Shown here piece by piece: positions 1 to 10,838 of a stretch of 64,000 nucleotides of DNA (position 1 is its first letter; every line of letters begins with the position of its first letter). The stretch spans positions 101,753,063 through 101,817,062 of the forward strand of contig CM041297.1 in the NCBI GenBank assembly GCA_023052935.1, read 5' to 3'. The stretch is from Piezodorus guildinii. Lineage: Eukaryota > Arthropoda > Insecta > Hemiptera > Pentatomidae. A program made the translations under genes and the position numbers. The notes beneath the pieces were generated by a model. That model worked only from the letters and a program-made list of their open reading frames with translations. It did no database searches and had not been told where the DNA came from.

Positions 1-19
1 TACGTAACATTCCTTCGAG

Positions 20-90
20 GAAAAAAAAGTCTGATGCGCGCAACACACAATTCTCACTTACCTCCGTTTCTAAAAGCATCTAAGAATTTT
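20..90 (+). repeat. Family A terminus-like fragment
   Basis: tgatgcgcgcaacacacaat and cttacctccgtttctaaaag match the ends seen at 13335, 29690 and, inverted, 45775, 46775 and 56715. Confidence 0.5.
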
Positions 91-216
91 TTTCATTATC
101 TAAGAAGAAAGTTACATCTCAGTTATATCAGTTAAATGTTTTAAGTAAAGGACAGTTAAACAATTCGTTATTTTTAGTTATGTTCATTATAGTTTATGTT
201 TGTAATTGAATTCATT

Positions 217-218
217 AA

Positions 219-288
<70 letters not shown>
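217..288. repeat. (TA)n microsatellite
   Basis: About 70 bases of TA repeats with one slip near the start. Confidence 0.95.
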
Positions 289-291
<3 letters not shown>

Positions 292-772
292 ATCGCGATT
301 TCGGTTTCCGCTAAATCCTTCTAAACCACAAGACGAATTTTGATACAATTTTCACCTTTATTAAGGGCATTCTTTCCTGAAGGTTTATAAGTAAAATTTT
401 AAAATCATTTTCTGTAACCTAGTCACCAAAAAATTATTTCTGAAATATAAGTAGTAACGTAAGCGTATAATATAAAGTTAGAAAAAGCAAGACTTAAGAA
501 AAGTTTATATGAAATAAAAGAAATGGTACAAGTTGATATAAAGTTTACTCGAAGTATTAAATAGTTATAAACCAAATGGGATAGGAACCTTTATTGTTAT
601 TTATTAGCTGAAATACCTGTCAGAAGAAGACTAAAGAAGCTGGATGAGAGACCTCTGCTAAATTAAAGCCTAGGAAGGGGTGCTGCTGGGCACTTTCCTT
701 CCCTATGCCTATCATGTCTGATCTTTCTATTTTATACAGCACATTTGCTGAATGTCAGTTTCCGATGGTGTG

Positions 773-774
<2 letters not shown>

Positions 775-815
<41 letters not shown>
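775..815. repeat. (TA)n microsatellite
   Basis: Uninterrupted TA repeats. Confidence 0.95.
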
Positions 816-818
<3 letters not shown>

Positions 819-1062
819 GAGAAAATAAAAATATCTGTTATATACGTTATCTTTGCATTAATTAAAAAGAAAATAACAAATAAACTTTAGCAATTTTTAT
901 ATTTTTCATTTCTACCATAGATGAAATATAATAAAATAGACATATTTTCTTGCTGATTGCACTTATCGTTACGATAAACTCTAAATCGGTAAGACAGAGA
1001 TTTTTTAATCATGAATGACTCCTAATTTAAAATGCACCCGAGCGAAGCAGGATTGAATCTAC

Positions 1063-1520
1063 TAGTCTATGATATTATTATCTAAGACAATCAGTGGATC
1101 GCTCTCCGTTAAATTTTACAATATGATGTATAAGGTAATATTTTTTTCTAAAATCTTTAGCTTTCCAACGGTATATCAAACATATATATTACTTTTTTCA
1201 CGTTCAAAAACACAAACATTGCATACGAAAGTAAGATTATTATTATTTATTATAAGATGATATGGTCTATTTCATAAAATCTTCAAAATTAGAATGCAAC
1301 CTACATGATATTATAGCCCATCGTTTAATCAAACTCAATGAAATATGTAATTTCAGATTCAAAGGACTTTTCGTTTTTGCGTTGGACTCTGGCATTTGGA
1401 CTCAGGTGACCCTGAAACGTGCATTTTCGTTGAAAGCTCAAATTCGAAAATTTTCACGCAATACTTTTCCTTACTGTATATTTCATGTAAAGATAAGTGA
1501 AAGTGAAAAAAATCTGGTAG
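1063..1520 (+). repeat. Family A dispersed repeat, copy 1
   Basis: Dispersed non-coding repeat of about 0.9 kb as assembled from several copies. This copy keeps tattattatctaagacaatc, ttagctttccaacggtat, and the 3' part ggactcaggtgaccctgaaa with ttcgaaaattttcacgc. The middle (cagactatttcaatca block) is mostly missing. Confidence 0.7.
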
Positions 1521-1550
1521 TATTTTATGATATACACTATTTTTTTTGTT

Positions 1551-1565
1551 TTGCTGCTAACATAA

Positions 1566-1625
<60 letters not shown>

Positions 1626-1644
1626 TTATTTATGTTAGCAGCAA
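1551..1644. repeat. Long palindrome with (TA)n centre
   Basis: Arms ttgctgctaacataaata (1551-1568) and tatttatgttagcagcaa (1627-1644) are perfectly complementary; the (TA)n tract between them is self-complementary, so almost all 94 bases can pair. Confidence 0.9.
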
Positions 1645-2324
1645 CTAGGTTATTCTAACACTGTGCCAAGATGTACTGATACGGTGGTTTTCTATAGGAT
1701 TGTTTTATTTTCTTATCTTAAACCTGTAACGCCTAAAAGCTTCATGTTTCAGAAAAAGATAAAGAAAAAAACTACCAGTACTTTTTTTTTTTTTATTTCA
1801 AATAAAACAAATGCAATAAGTTAATACAATGCTGTAGTTTTTATAATATAACGCGATTCGTTTTAACATTAATTTCCCTCTGTATCTTATATTAAATTTA
1901 CATACATTTAGATGTCACCGTATAATATATTCTCTAAGATGCGAAATATTGTACTAATCTTACAGTCGTACGTGGGTTTCCAGGTATGTGATTTTATACC
2001 TTCTATTTGCTACCTAATTACTATTAATATTATTTTGAATTGAAGTAAACAAAGTATTTAAATTTCCCCTTAGTATTTTCAATACATATCAATGTATAAG
2101 TCTTCCTATTAAGAGGATTTAGATTCTTTACTGTGGGTTTAAGAAAAAAAAAAGTTATTTACTGAGCCACTCATATTTGTTCCTCTATCTCATATTCTGC
2201 GGACCTAATTCGGATACTTTGAGGGTTGTAAAATGTCTCAGGACCCACCTCTTTTGAGATCTATCTGCGGTAGGGGGTATATCTATCCCTCTGGGGTTCA
2301 CCTAAACTATTCTGAGTTGTTGTT

Positions 2325-2572
2325 TATTTAACGACATTTTATGCTACTGTGGCTAATTGGACGATGCTACAGTGGGATTTCTAAATTTTGCCTGTCCAGG
2401 TTTAATTAGGATAGGGTCTTTAACGAGTACCCGACATCGTACAGGCTCGGGACCACCTTTTCACGTCTCCTCCGAAGGATTTTTTACTCCAATTAAAAAA
2501 TCCAAGGACCACCTGTGGGTTTGAACCCTTGACCTTTAACATAGAAGGCAGTTATGCTAGTCCACCCAGGTG
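2325..2572 (-). mobile_element. SINE-2 copy
   Basis: Minus strand; tail side tttatttaacgacattttat, the middle ggctcgggaccaccttttca, and a mutated box B (ggtttgaaccc) near 2518. Slightly decayed. Confidence 0.83.
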
Positions 2573-2575
2573 CAG

Positions 2576-4720
2576 GAGATCTCTCTATATACCAAGTACT
2601 GTAATAGCGGAAAATCTGACGTTTTAACCTAATATCTGTCAAATCATCTAGCTTTGCAAACGTTGGACTAGAAAAAGAATGGACCCTTAGTATGTATAGT
2701 TTTATTTTAATTATGTAATTTATATGTATTTATGTGGCAAACATCAATTTTTTTTATTTTTTTTGCCTCGTATAGCCTGAATACAGAATAGGATAGCAAG
2801 AATTATCCTATTTAACCTTGACCCGGTTAACTTTGTGTGGTTTTAATAAATATATATATATAGAAATATAACTCACATGTTTAATAATTCAATTTGCTTG
2901 TTCTCCGAATTCGCCTCTACTTAATATGCCCCCACTTTAGTTGTATAACGTCCTCCTACATTATGTATGTGGAAGAAAGTTTTCAAAATTTAGTTTCCTC
3001 CAATATTCCTGATGTTAATTCCTCAGGTAAAAGTTGACACTAAGCTAATTTTGAAGCGGCCCACACACTCTAGCCGCATATGTAAAATTGAATTGCAACT
3101 TTTCAACGAAAAAAATCATAAATATCTCTCTTGATTTTCGAATTCAACGTTGAAATATGGGGTTTCCCATTTCCTGAAGTTTATAGATCTGTTGTTACTT
3201 TTTATACTCATTATCATAATAGTTTGTCTTTTTTTAATATTTAAGTTAGTATACTTTAATAGTAGTTATTTAGAGTTTAGTATAATTTTTCATTTCACGC
3301 AAGATTTTACTTCCTGAGTGGTTGATATTCACTTATGCATACAACTGAAGTGTGGATAACTCAGTTTCATAGCTCTTTCGGACGGTCTAATTAAATATAT
3401 ACATATTTGTCTTGAATCTATATTGAGTAATTTAAGAATAAAATGTTAATTATTTACATTAGCAGTGCTCTATCGATTAAATCAGTAATTAATAGCGTCG
3501 CAATCATCTAAGATTTTTTTGTTTTTTTTTTATATGTAATTTAATATTCAGCTATGTTATAAGTTTTCATCTATAACTACGTCACATTTAACGATATCAC
3601 TGTTTCTAAGTTTTAAAATTTAGTCTAAAAAAAACAACCTAAATCTAATTCAAATGTTAAATACTATTTGTATATTCAAAGCTGGAGTTATTTATTCTCG
3701 GAAAAAAATATGTAATTTTTCTTTAAAAAAAAAAAATATATTTTTATGAAAAAGACTTCTTTGAACATTTAAATATTGTTAATTTTGTTCAAAACGCACC
3801 CTTTATTTCAATTACGACCGAAAAGCATTTTGCATTTATTACAATTTTAAATAATGCAAATTATAGCAATTAAATAAATAAGGGGGGTAGTTAGTTCCAA
3901 CTGTTGCTCTAATGAGCACCTAAACCTGCCCATACATTACTACGCTTTGCAAAGGTATTTCTTTATTCTTTTTTTTTTTTTTTTTTTTTAGCTATAAATA
4001 CAAATTATCATGGTTCCGAACATATGGCATTATGTACCTTTTTAAATATTCACTTTTATAATACGAATACTATACTATACTAGTTTATTTAATTTTTTTA
4101 AACGAAATTGTTCTTTTTTACTAAAAGCATCGCATTTATATGTATGAAAGGCTTTTTAAAATTCATCCAATAGCTTTTATAACTATTTCTGTAAAATACC
4201 ATCTTCTCTTACTTTAATATATAATATATTATATAATATATTATATACTGGTTCATTTTTTTTCTAAGAGTGTTTAATAAAACTAATCGTGCACGAACCA
4301 ACATCAAAAATGAACCTTAAAATAGTTGTAGGAAGTCATAATGTATTTATTTATTTTTAATAGTCGTACGGTATTTTTGAAAGACAGTATTCTAACTTCT
4401 TCATGTCTAGATGTTCATTTTATGCACGTTTAATATTAAATTAAGAAATAACGATAATAGGGAATCAAATGTTTTCACAGCTTATTTTTTGTGATCAAAT
4501 AACAATTAAAAATCGTCAAAGCGTATTGTACATTTAATTTATTCCTTATGTATGCTAAGTTCGGAACAGCTTATATGTAACATACATCCGGTGCAAACAC
4601 AAAATTTTAATAGACTGATTTTCGTAAATCATGTTTACTCGGTCAATAATGTTTACATATTCTAAAAAATGGTCAGTAAAGGTGCTTTTATGCATCACTT
4701 CCAACAGAGATCACTTATCT
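2576..4720. other. AT-rich stretch without recognisable features
   Basis: Two kilobases of very AT-rich DNA with homopolymer runs and a palindromic TATAATATATTATA tract near 4218. No ORF, no match to the repeat families described here. Confidence 0.6.
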
Positions 4721-5135
4721 TTTTTTTTTAATATATTTATTGTATTTACAACTGTATAATAAAATACATTTAGTAAATTTGATAAAGATATAATGTCATG
4801 ATTCACATGCTAGGGATACCACCCATGGCAGCTCCCCAAAGGACTATGCTAAACTTGAAGGTCTCGGGGTTATTTTCTTTTCAGACGCCTCGGAGGATTA
4901 TTAGGGGATTGTAGAGGAAGCAAGGATTGAAACTAGTGGGAATGGAGTTTGTCGATGAAAGGAGTGGTACCTGGTTCGAGCCAGGTCAGCAACATAGAGA
5001 ACATTAAGGTCTTTATGGATGATTTTATTTGTGAAAAAATAAGGAGCATTGAGGATTTTTCGAAGAATTTTCGATTGGAGGGGATTGGAGACGAGTAGAA
5101 TTTTATGGTTTGGTAGAGCCCCAAATCAGTACTCC
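4721..5135 (-). mobile_element. Family B LINE 3' end, decayed
   Basis: The T run at 4721-4730 is the tail. The 3' UTR matches 57155-57285, and the C-terminal codons (KRK/PRDLQV-like, gtctcggggttattttcttt) are recognisable. The sequence at 5040-5130 corresponds to ILNAPYF...RIQSLQS. Stops and indels abound. Confidence 0.75.
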
Positions 5136-5162
5136 GTACCTTATCTATAAGTTGTATTTTAC

Positions 5163-5410
5163 TTGTTCAATTTAGAAGAGAAAAAAATAATTTTCATCCG
5201 GAAAAATCCGCTGCACAGATGTAACAAATTTGCAGTGTTATGGTGATGATACCTTAGGAGAAAGCACCGTCCATATGTAGTTTGCTCTTTTCCAACCGGA
5301 AATTTTGAATTGGAAGACGCAAAGCGCTTGGGTCGTCCTTCAACTGTTGATGATAACCAAATGCAAGGATTGATCACAGACAATCCTCATTCTACGTAAT
5401 GGGATATCGC
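5163..5410 (+). pseudogene. Mariner transposase relic (HTH and linker)
   Basis: In pieces on the plus strand: KSAAQ with a stop, then ICSV, YGDDTLGEST after a frameshift, and finally GNFELEDAKRLGRPSTVDD near 5297-5350, the linker after the mariner DNA-binding domain. At least two in-frame stops and two frameshifts. No inverted repeats seen nearby. Confidence 0.75.
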
Positions 5411-6087
5411 ATAATTTTATTACGGGATAATTTATTAAATTTATTAGAAGAATCTGAATTTTTTATTGAAATCATTAGTATAAAACGCAAAGAACTTATT
5501 TTGTAACCCTATTAAGCTATTGGTGATGCATATAAATATTTTTTATTAAAACATAAGAGTTGTGGTAATTGATATAAGCTATTCAATGCTGATTAGTTAA
5601 ATACTTTAGCCAAATCCTAGCGCAGCTAAGACAATACAACAAGTCCTCTTTATGTGTTAAGAGACTGAGTAATAGGCGTGGCGGTTGGGTTTGTCTTGCG
5701 CTGGCTGGAGGACGCCCAGTCAAAGACTCCAGTGGATGTTGAGGCTATTCAATCCGGCGACCAGTTTACCCGAATCCTCTTCTTGTTCTGTCCTCCCTAA
5801 GCCATCGTGCCATTCAACCGTTTTCAATTAACGAACCATTTGTTAACTCGCTAAAGGGCTTCGAACGGCCAAACTATTATCCAAGATTAGGGATCAACTG
5901 TTTAACTTTATGCTTTGCTAGTGGGATGAAATTTAATTTGTTTCAAATGAAAATAATGAATAGCAATACTAATAATGTACATTAGAAAATCATAATTCTA
6001 TGATAAAATTATACAAATGATATTACAAATAACATAAATTTGCTGGGAGTATAAAATAACTTACCTCTATTTATTGAATCATTAAAT

Positions 6088-6308
6088 GTCACTTTATGCT
6101 ACTTCGTATTATCGAACGATGCTACGGTGGGAGTCCTAAATTTTGCCTATTCGGTTTTAATTAAGGTAGGATCTTTAACTAGTATCTGACATCGCACAAG
6201 CTTGGGACCAGATTTGGACGTCCCATACTCTAGGATTCTTTATCTCCTTTAAAAACACCAAGAACCAGCTGCCGGGTGTGAACGCGCTACATTTGGGCAT
6301 AGTATCAC
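6088..6308 (-). mobile_element. SINE-2 copy, decayed
   Basis: gacgatgctacggtgggagt-like and gacatcgcacaagcttggga-like phrases identify it. Box B (gtgtgaacgcg) is destroyed, so it cannot be transcribed by Pol III. Confidence 0.75.
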
Positions 6309-6999
6309 TTCTTTCTCTATTCTATTAAATTTAATCAGTTTATATAACTTTCTTAATGCCTTGATGTACAGTCTATATAAAACTATTTTTCGAATTTTTA
6401 ATATTCATATATATTTGCTATCAACACCTATAGTCTAATTTGTTTTTAGGCATATCATTGTAAAGTGAGGCTATGTCACGAAATATAAATAGAATAATAA
6501 TATAAGGAGATATATTGATTATTGATAAGCTCATACTTTCTGCTAGTTCTATAAGTAGGAATTGTATTAAATATTTACCTCTTAGGTGTGGCTTATTTGG
6601 TAACCAACTCTCCAGTAGAGAATATTCTATAACCATTTCTTCTAAAAAAAAAAAAAAAAAAAAAAATTATAGACATCTTTAGATTATCTTCCTATGAAAC
6701 AATTATCTTTCCATTCTTATTTTATTTTCTTAATTTTAAACATTTTTTCAAACCACAATATCAACTCTTTATATTTCAGTAAATTGTTCTCAATTCTTAA
6801 ATATATTGACTAATCAAAATCTTTATAATGGAGTACAGTAATAGCACAGAAATAAAAAATAAGTCTTTAAATGTGTATCAGTAAAAAAGTTAACTTTCCC
6901 TAAAGCAATTAGGAAAACGTTTTTGTTTTGTTTGTTTTTTTCAAAGGTTTTACACTTGGATTATAACTACATACATAATCGTTTAACAGATTGCAGACA

Positions 7000-7480
7000 G
7001 TTAACCGCAGAATAACGTGAACCGCTGCAATAAAGGCAAATTTTGATCGGGGACAGAGCGGAGCCATCTAGGGATAAATCAGTTAGCCATTGACGAAGTG
7101 AAAACATCGTTTAGTTCCAAAAGCGATTTGCCAGAACAATTTTATTTCGTCGTCATCGGGTCAAAGTTCAGGGGCCCTCGTTCGGGTTTTAACGAGTTTC
7201 CAATTCTTAGCCAGGGATTAGGCTGCGAGGGGCGATGACCCGATTTTACTAGGGCAATAGCTGAGATAAAACCATTATTTTTGCATCTATTTGTTTTAAT
7301 TTACTTTGTAATTTAAAACTTGTAAAAAGCTCCAAGGTCACTCAGATGTATTTTTCTGAGGCCTGACCTGGTAAAATGACGGATCACTAAAGACAACTAG
7401 GATGGTTAAATTTATCTGCACCTATAGTAAATCGGCGCCGGCGTAACCTGTTAAAGACAATGAACACACTCATTGTTTCA
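7000..7480. other. GC-richer unique island, nuclear-receptor half-sites
   Basis: Not repetitive within the window and without an ORF. It contains gggtcaaagttca at 7158-7170 (a DR1-type site), tgaccc at 7236, ccaaggtca at 7332-7340 and tgacct at 7364. A regulatory role is inferred only from these short matches. Confidence 0.3.
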
Positions 7481-7599
7481 TTCATTTTTAATTTCCATCT
7501 TGTAGCACTATTAGATATATCGTCAAGGTGGTTTTGACATATAAAAAACGCAAAACTTCAATATTTTATATATTTATACTAATATAGTTTATATATTCT

Positions 7600-8008
7600 C
7601 TATTACTCTCTGGAATTCCCTACCCACATCATATCTGGCTTCTTCCCTATCATCATTCAAGTCCCTGCTGTTCCAGTACCTACTGCCATCCCAGACAGAG
7701 CTCACAACCTTGATATTTTAAATCAAATATCGGTTCAAGAAGAAAATTTAATTTTTATTTTTCACATTTTACCTAGTTAATGGATCAATTATTAAGAATC
7801 AGTTTCAATGTTTAGTTTTGTTCAACACATTTATCTATCAGAAGTTATTTATTTTACTCTTTTGTTTTATTGTATACTTAAATCCATTCTTTTCTTCTTA
7901 TATCATTGTGAATAAGAATTAATTATAATCCATTGGTCTTATAGCCAGACACATTGTAGATCTTAATTGTACATATCAATTGTTCTTAAGGGACTCAGTC
8001 CCAGAATA
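7600..8008 (+). mobile_element. CR1-like LINE 3' end
   Basis: Begins in the C-terminal domain: ctctggaattccctacccac reads LWNSLPT, followed by SSLSSFKSLLFQYLLP, a motif shared with the 24230 copy. It ends with cttaagggactcagtcccag followed by a T run at 8011-8027 rather than an A tail. Non-coding overall. Confidence 0.75.
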
Positions 8009-8124
8009 TTTTTTTTTTTTTTTTTGCTATTTTATTTTATACATAACAAAGTACACGATTTCTTTTCAACATGAATGAAAATTCTTAAACTCTGTCATCA
8101 TAGGTCAGAAATCTTTTATTATAG

Positions 8125-8630
8125 GATAGGGCGACGGACCGCACCAGGGAGTAACCACATTAGGCGCTGACAGATAGCCAGCGAGAGGGCCCAGAAATTG
8201 CCGAAGGAGGCCGAGTGAGATATTCGGCTCCCTTCGTCTTTATCAAGCCCTGATAAATTTCCCAAAGGGCGCGTTATTCATCCCTCTGCTAAATCTCTAT
8301 TAGGGCGCTATCTGACTTAGCCAGAAGATTCACTCACGAGTCTTTATCAAGTGCTGTTCCGACTCCTTATCGCCTCCTGGACGATCCGAGGCCGAGAAGA
8401 TCTCCGATAGCTAGAACTCGAGGAATCCAATTTCCGGTAACAAAATCGTCCCTGCTTATGCCCCCGTTCACACCTTTCTCAGTTGGAGTTCGCTATCATT
8501 GCAGGTTCTGCCAGGCTCCATTAAGTTCTCGAGTTTAAATGACTTCATATCTGACTCAAGTAGGACGATTCGAGGAGCGGGGAACAACCCTCCAAGGATA
8601 TTGGTTTTCCAGTCACTGATTATTCACAAC
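8125..8630. other. GC-richer unique island
   Basis: About 500 bases with much higher GC than the flanks, no open frame of note, no repeat in the window. gtctttatcaag occurs twice (8237 and 8340) and ttatca/tgataa face each other at 8242-8255 (GATA-like). Could be a conserved non-coding element. Confidence 0.3.
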
Positions 8631-9036
8631 TATATAAATGGCAGTAAAGTATCAGTTCTATCGTAACATAGGTCGTAATGTTTAATAAGCTCGGGGGAAA
8701 CAGTTAACCTACTTGTAAAGTCCACTTGAGCAAAGAAATATAGATATCCTTAAAAAACAAATAGTGAAAGGGAGATGTACGTATTATAAACTTATAATCA
8801 TACAATTATACTTATATTATTCTGAACATAAAGAAAAAGTAAAAAAAAAATCTAGTGTAATACTAATCCCCATATAAATTTTAGGAATTCTATTGTAAAA
8901 GTAAAAGCTTATATACATCAGGTTTCGAAATAAACACTTACTTTAGATTAAATAATGTATTGGGTTGATGCAAAATTAATGCAGGTTTTTAGTAGGTATT
9001 GTAAATACGCCATATCTTTACTTTAACCATATATAT

Positions 9037-9396
9037 TTAATCAAAATAATTTCCATCTGAATCAATGCACTTTTGCCAACGTTCAACAAGCTTTCTTATT
9101 CCACCAGAAAAAAAATCCGAATTCCTGGACTCAATGAAATCACGAAAAGAATTTTCAATGTCGTCCTGGTTTTGAAAATTTTTCTCCCTCAAAAAGTTGT
9201 CCAGATGCCTGAAAAAGTGGAAGTCTGTAGGAGAGAGGTCAGGTGAATAAGGCGGATGTTGGAGAACTTCGTAGCCCAACTCGTGCAGTCGTCGAAGCGT
9301 TGGTTGTGCAATGTGTGGTCTGGCGTTATCGTGGAGCAGGATCGGCCCCTTCCGATTCATCAATGCTGGGCAAAGACGTTGCAATTTTTGATTCAT
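9037..9396 (-). pseudogene. Mariner transposase, C-terminal catalytic part
   Basis: Contains LLHDNARPH, which carries the second catalytic Asp, and PYSPDLSPTDFHFF, whose final Asp is the third. The spacing fits D34D. The ending WQKCIDSDGNYFD is the expected C-terminus. Reading back in frame from the Met at 9396 gives LNRGKTITADKYCQEIDS, so the homologous frame continues to the deletion junction around 9455 and is shifted relative to the N-terminal piece. Not functional on its own. Confidence 0.9.
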
Positions 9397-9436
9397 GCTG
9401 TCAATTTCTTGACAGTACTTGTCAGCAGTTATAGTC

Positions 9437-9787
9437 TTACCTCGATTGAGAAAGCTTTGATCTCAGCTGATCGTTGTCCAGAGCAAGATGACGGCCCCGA
9501 CCTTCCTTGTCTTCGAGGTCGAAATCTCCTCTGCGAAACTTCTGGAACCAACGCTGCACCGTGCACTCATTAATAGCCCCCTGACCCCACACTTCATTAA
9601 TATTACGAGCCGTTTGCGCAGCGCTGCGCCCTAATTTAAATTCGTAAAAATAAATTTGACGAAAATCGCACTTTGACATTTTCGATTCAAGACCTTTGAA
9701 CACACTGAACAAAACGATTTTACTAAACAAATTCATGGTGAAAGAGAGGGTATTAGATAAGGTTTGTTTTGGTATAATAATGATCAA
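9437..9787 (-). pseudogene. Mariner transposase, N-terminal DNA-binding part
   Basis: The region beginning CDFRQIYFYEFKLGRSAAQT is the paired helix-turn-helix that binds the inverted repeats, followed by NINEVWGQGAINE and VQRWFQKFRRGDFDLED, a close match to known Hsmar1-like proteins. The true start is probably the internal Met of MSKCDFRQ; the 30 or more residues before it are not typical. The frame runs out just after RSKLSQSR, at the internal deletion near 9455, so the first catalytic Asp of the D,D34D triad is missing. Confidence 0.88.
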
Positions 9788-10112
9788 TGTTAGGATTAGC
9801 TTTGTTTACACAATTGGAATTAAGATATTGCAATAGAGGAAACCTGCATTAATTTTGCATCAACCCAATAATAATAGAAATTATTATGTTTACCTATGAC
9901 TTTTGGTTTGCGCTTTTCTCACTTTCTATTACATTATACTTTTTTGATAAGAGTTTTCTAAATCAGATTAAATATCTATATTGAATTTCTAAATTTTAGT
10001 TATTCTCTGAGAATTATGTTTAATGGATTGTATTCGATTCTTTCAATTATTTCAGCCACATTCGCTAAATCATTAAACGATTAATACAATAACAAAAGGT
10101 TACTATTAGTCA

Positions 10113-10154
10113 ATAGCAAATAATCCTTAAAATTAATTAAAGATTATTTGCTAT
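10113..10154. repeat. Short hairpin
   Basis: Arms tagcaaataatcctt and aaagattatttgcta, one mismatch, 10-base loop. Confidence 0.7.
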
Positions 10155-10469
10155 AGGTACTATATCGTTTTAGGAACATCAACTCCAATTGCATTATGCA
10201 ATGGAAATTCTTCACTATGTTTTTAAAAACTAATTTATTTCATTATGTTTAATTACAATCTATAACTGCTTTTGTTTTTTTACTATGTTAATAATATAGT
10301 AAACAAGGAGAAGTTGAAGTATGCTTTGAAATAATATTAAACATTAACTTGGTAACACTAGGAAAGAACTACAATTTTGCTAGAATTGCAAACGCATTCT
10401 CCAAGGAGGTATTACCGAACTCTTATATATGCACGATTTTTTAATTAAGGGGTTCTTGCCAATATAAGG

Positions 10470-10640
10470 ACTGGATGAAGACAATTTTTTGTTGACAACC
10501 ATTGTTCTAAATATTTAGTTTTCCAACCGTATAGAATACATCTGCATTACTTTTTTTATCAGAAGGAATAAAATATTCTGGATAAACTTTTCTGTTCTTT
10601 TCTTACTTTAGTTGGTTATCTAATTTTTTCACTATAGTAA
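10470..10640 (+). repeat. Family A fragment
   Basis: ttagttttccaaccgtatag to tttagttggttatctaat; matches the 38280-38400 part of copy 5. Confidence 0.55.
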
Positions 10641-10715
10641 TTATTTTATGTATAGTTAATTTATTTCTCACTTTGTAATTATCTCAATTATAGGTTTTTG
10701 TTGTGTTTTTTTGTG

Positions 10716-10717
<2 letters not shown>

Positions 10718-10810
<93 letters not shown>

Positions 10811-10838
10811 GAGAGAGAGAAATAGAAATAGAAATAGA
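10718..10838. repeat. (TA)n-(GA)n-(AAATAG)n compound microsatellite
   Basis: TA to 10764, GA to about 10820, then three AAATAG-type units directly against the 3' end of the CR1-like LINE, so it may have grown from the LINE tail. Confidence 0.95.

Larger units (their letters stand above)
8960..9868 (-). mobile_element. Internally deleted mariner, cecropia (Hsmar1-like) group
   Basis: A 909-bp mariner flanked by TA on both sides (8958-8959 and 9869-9870). The terminal inverted repeats, starting TTGGGTTGATGC, match perfectly over at least 28 bp. A full mariner is about 1.3 kb, so roughly 400 bp are missing from the middle of the transposase. The protein pieces resemble Hsmar1/SETMAR more than the mauritiana group. 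The perfect ends suggest it could still be cut by a transposase supplied elsewhere. Confidence 0.93.

Noticed and set aside
1262..1648. 128-codon ORF
   Set aside because: It lies in family A and runs into the (TA)n palindrome (an Ile-Tyr repeat); other family A copies do not keep the frame.
9243..9573. Plus-strand ORFs of 63 and 105 codons
   Set aside because: Shadows on the opposite strand of the mariner transposase.
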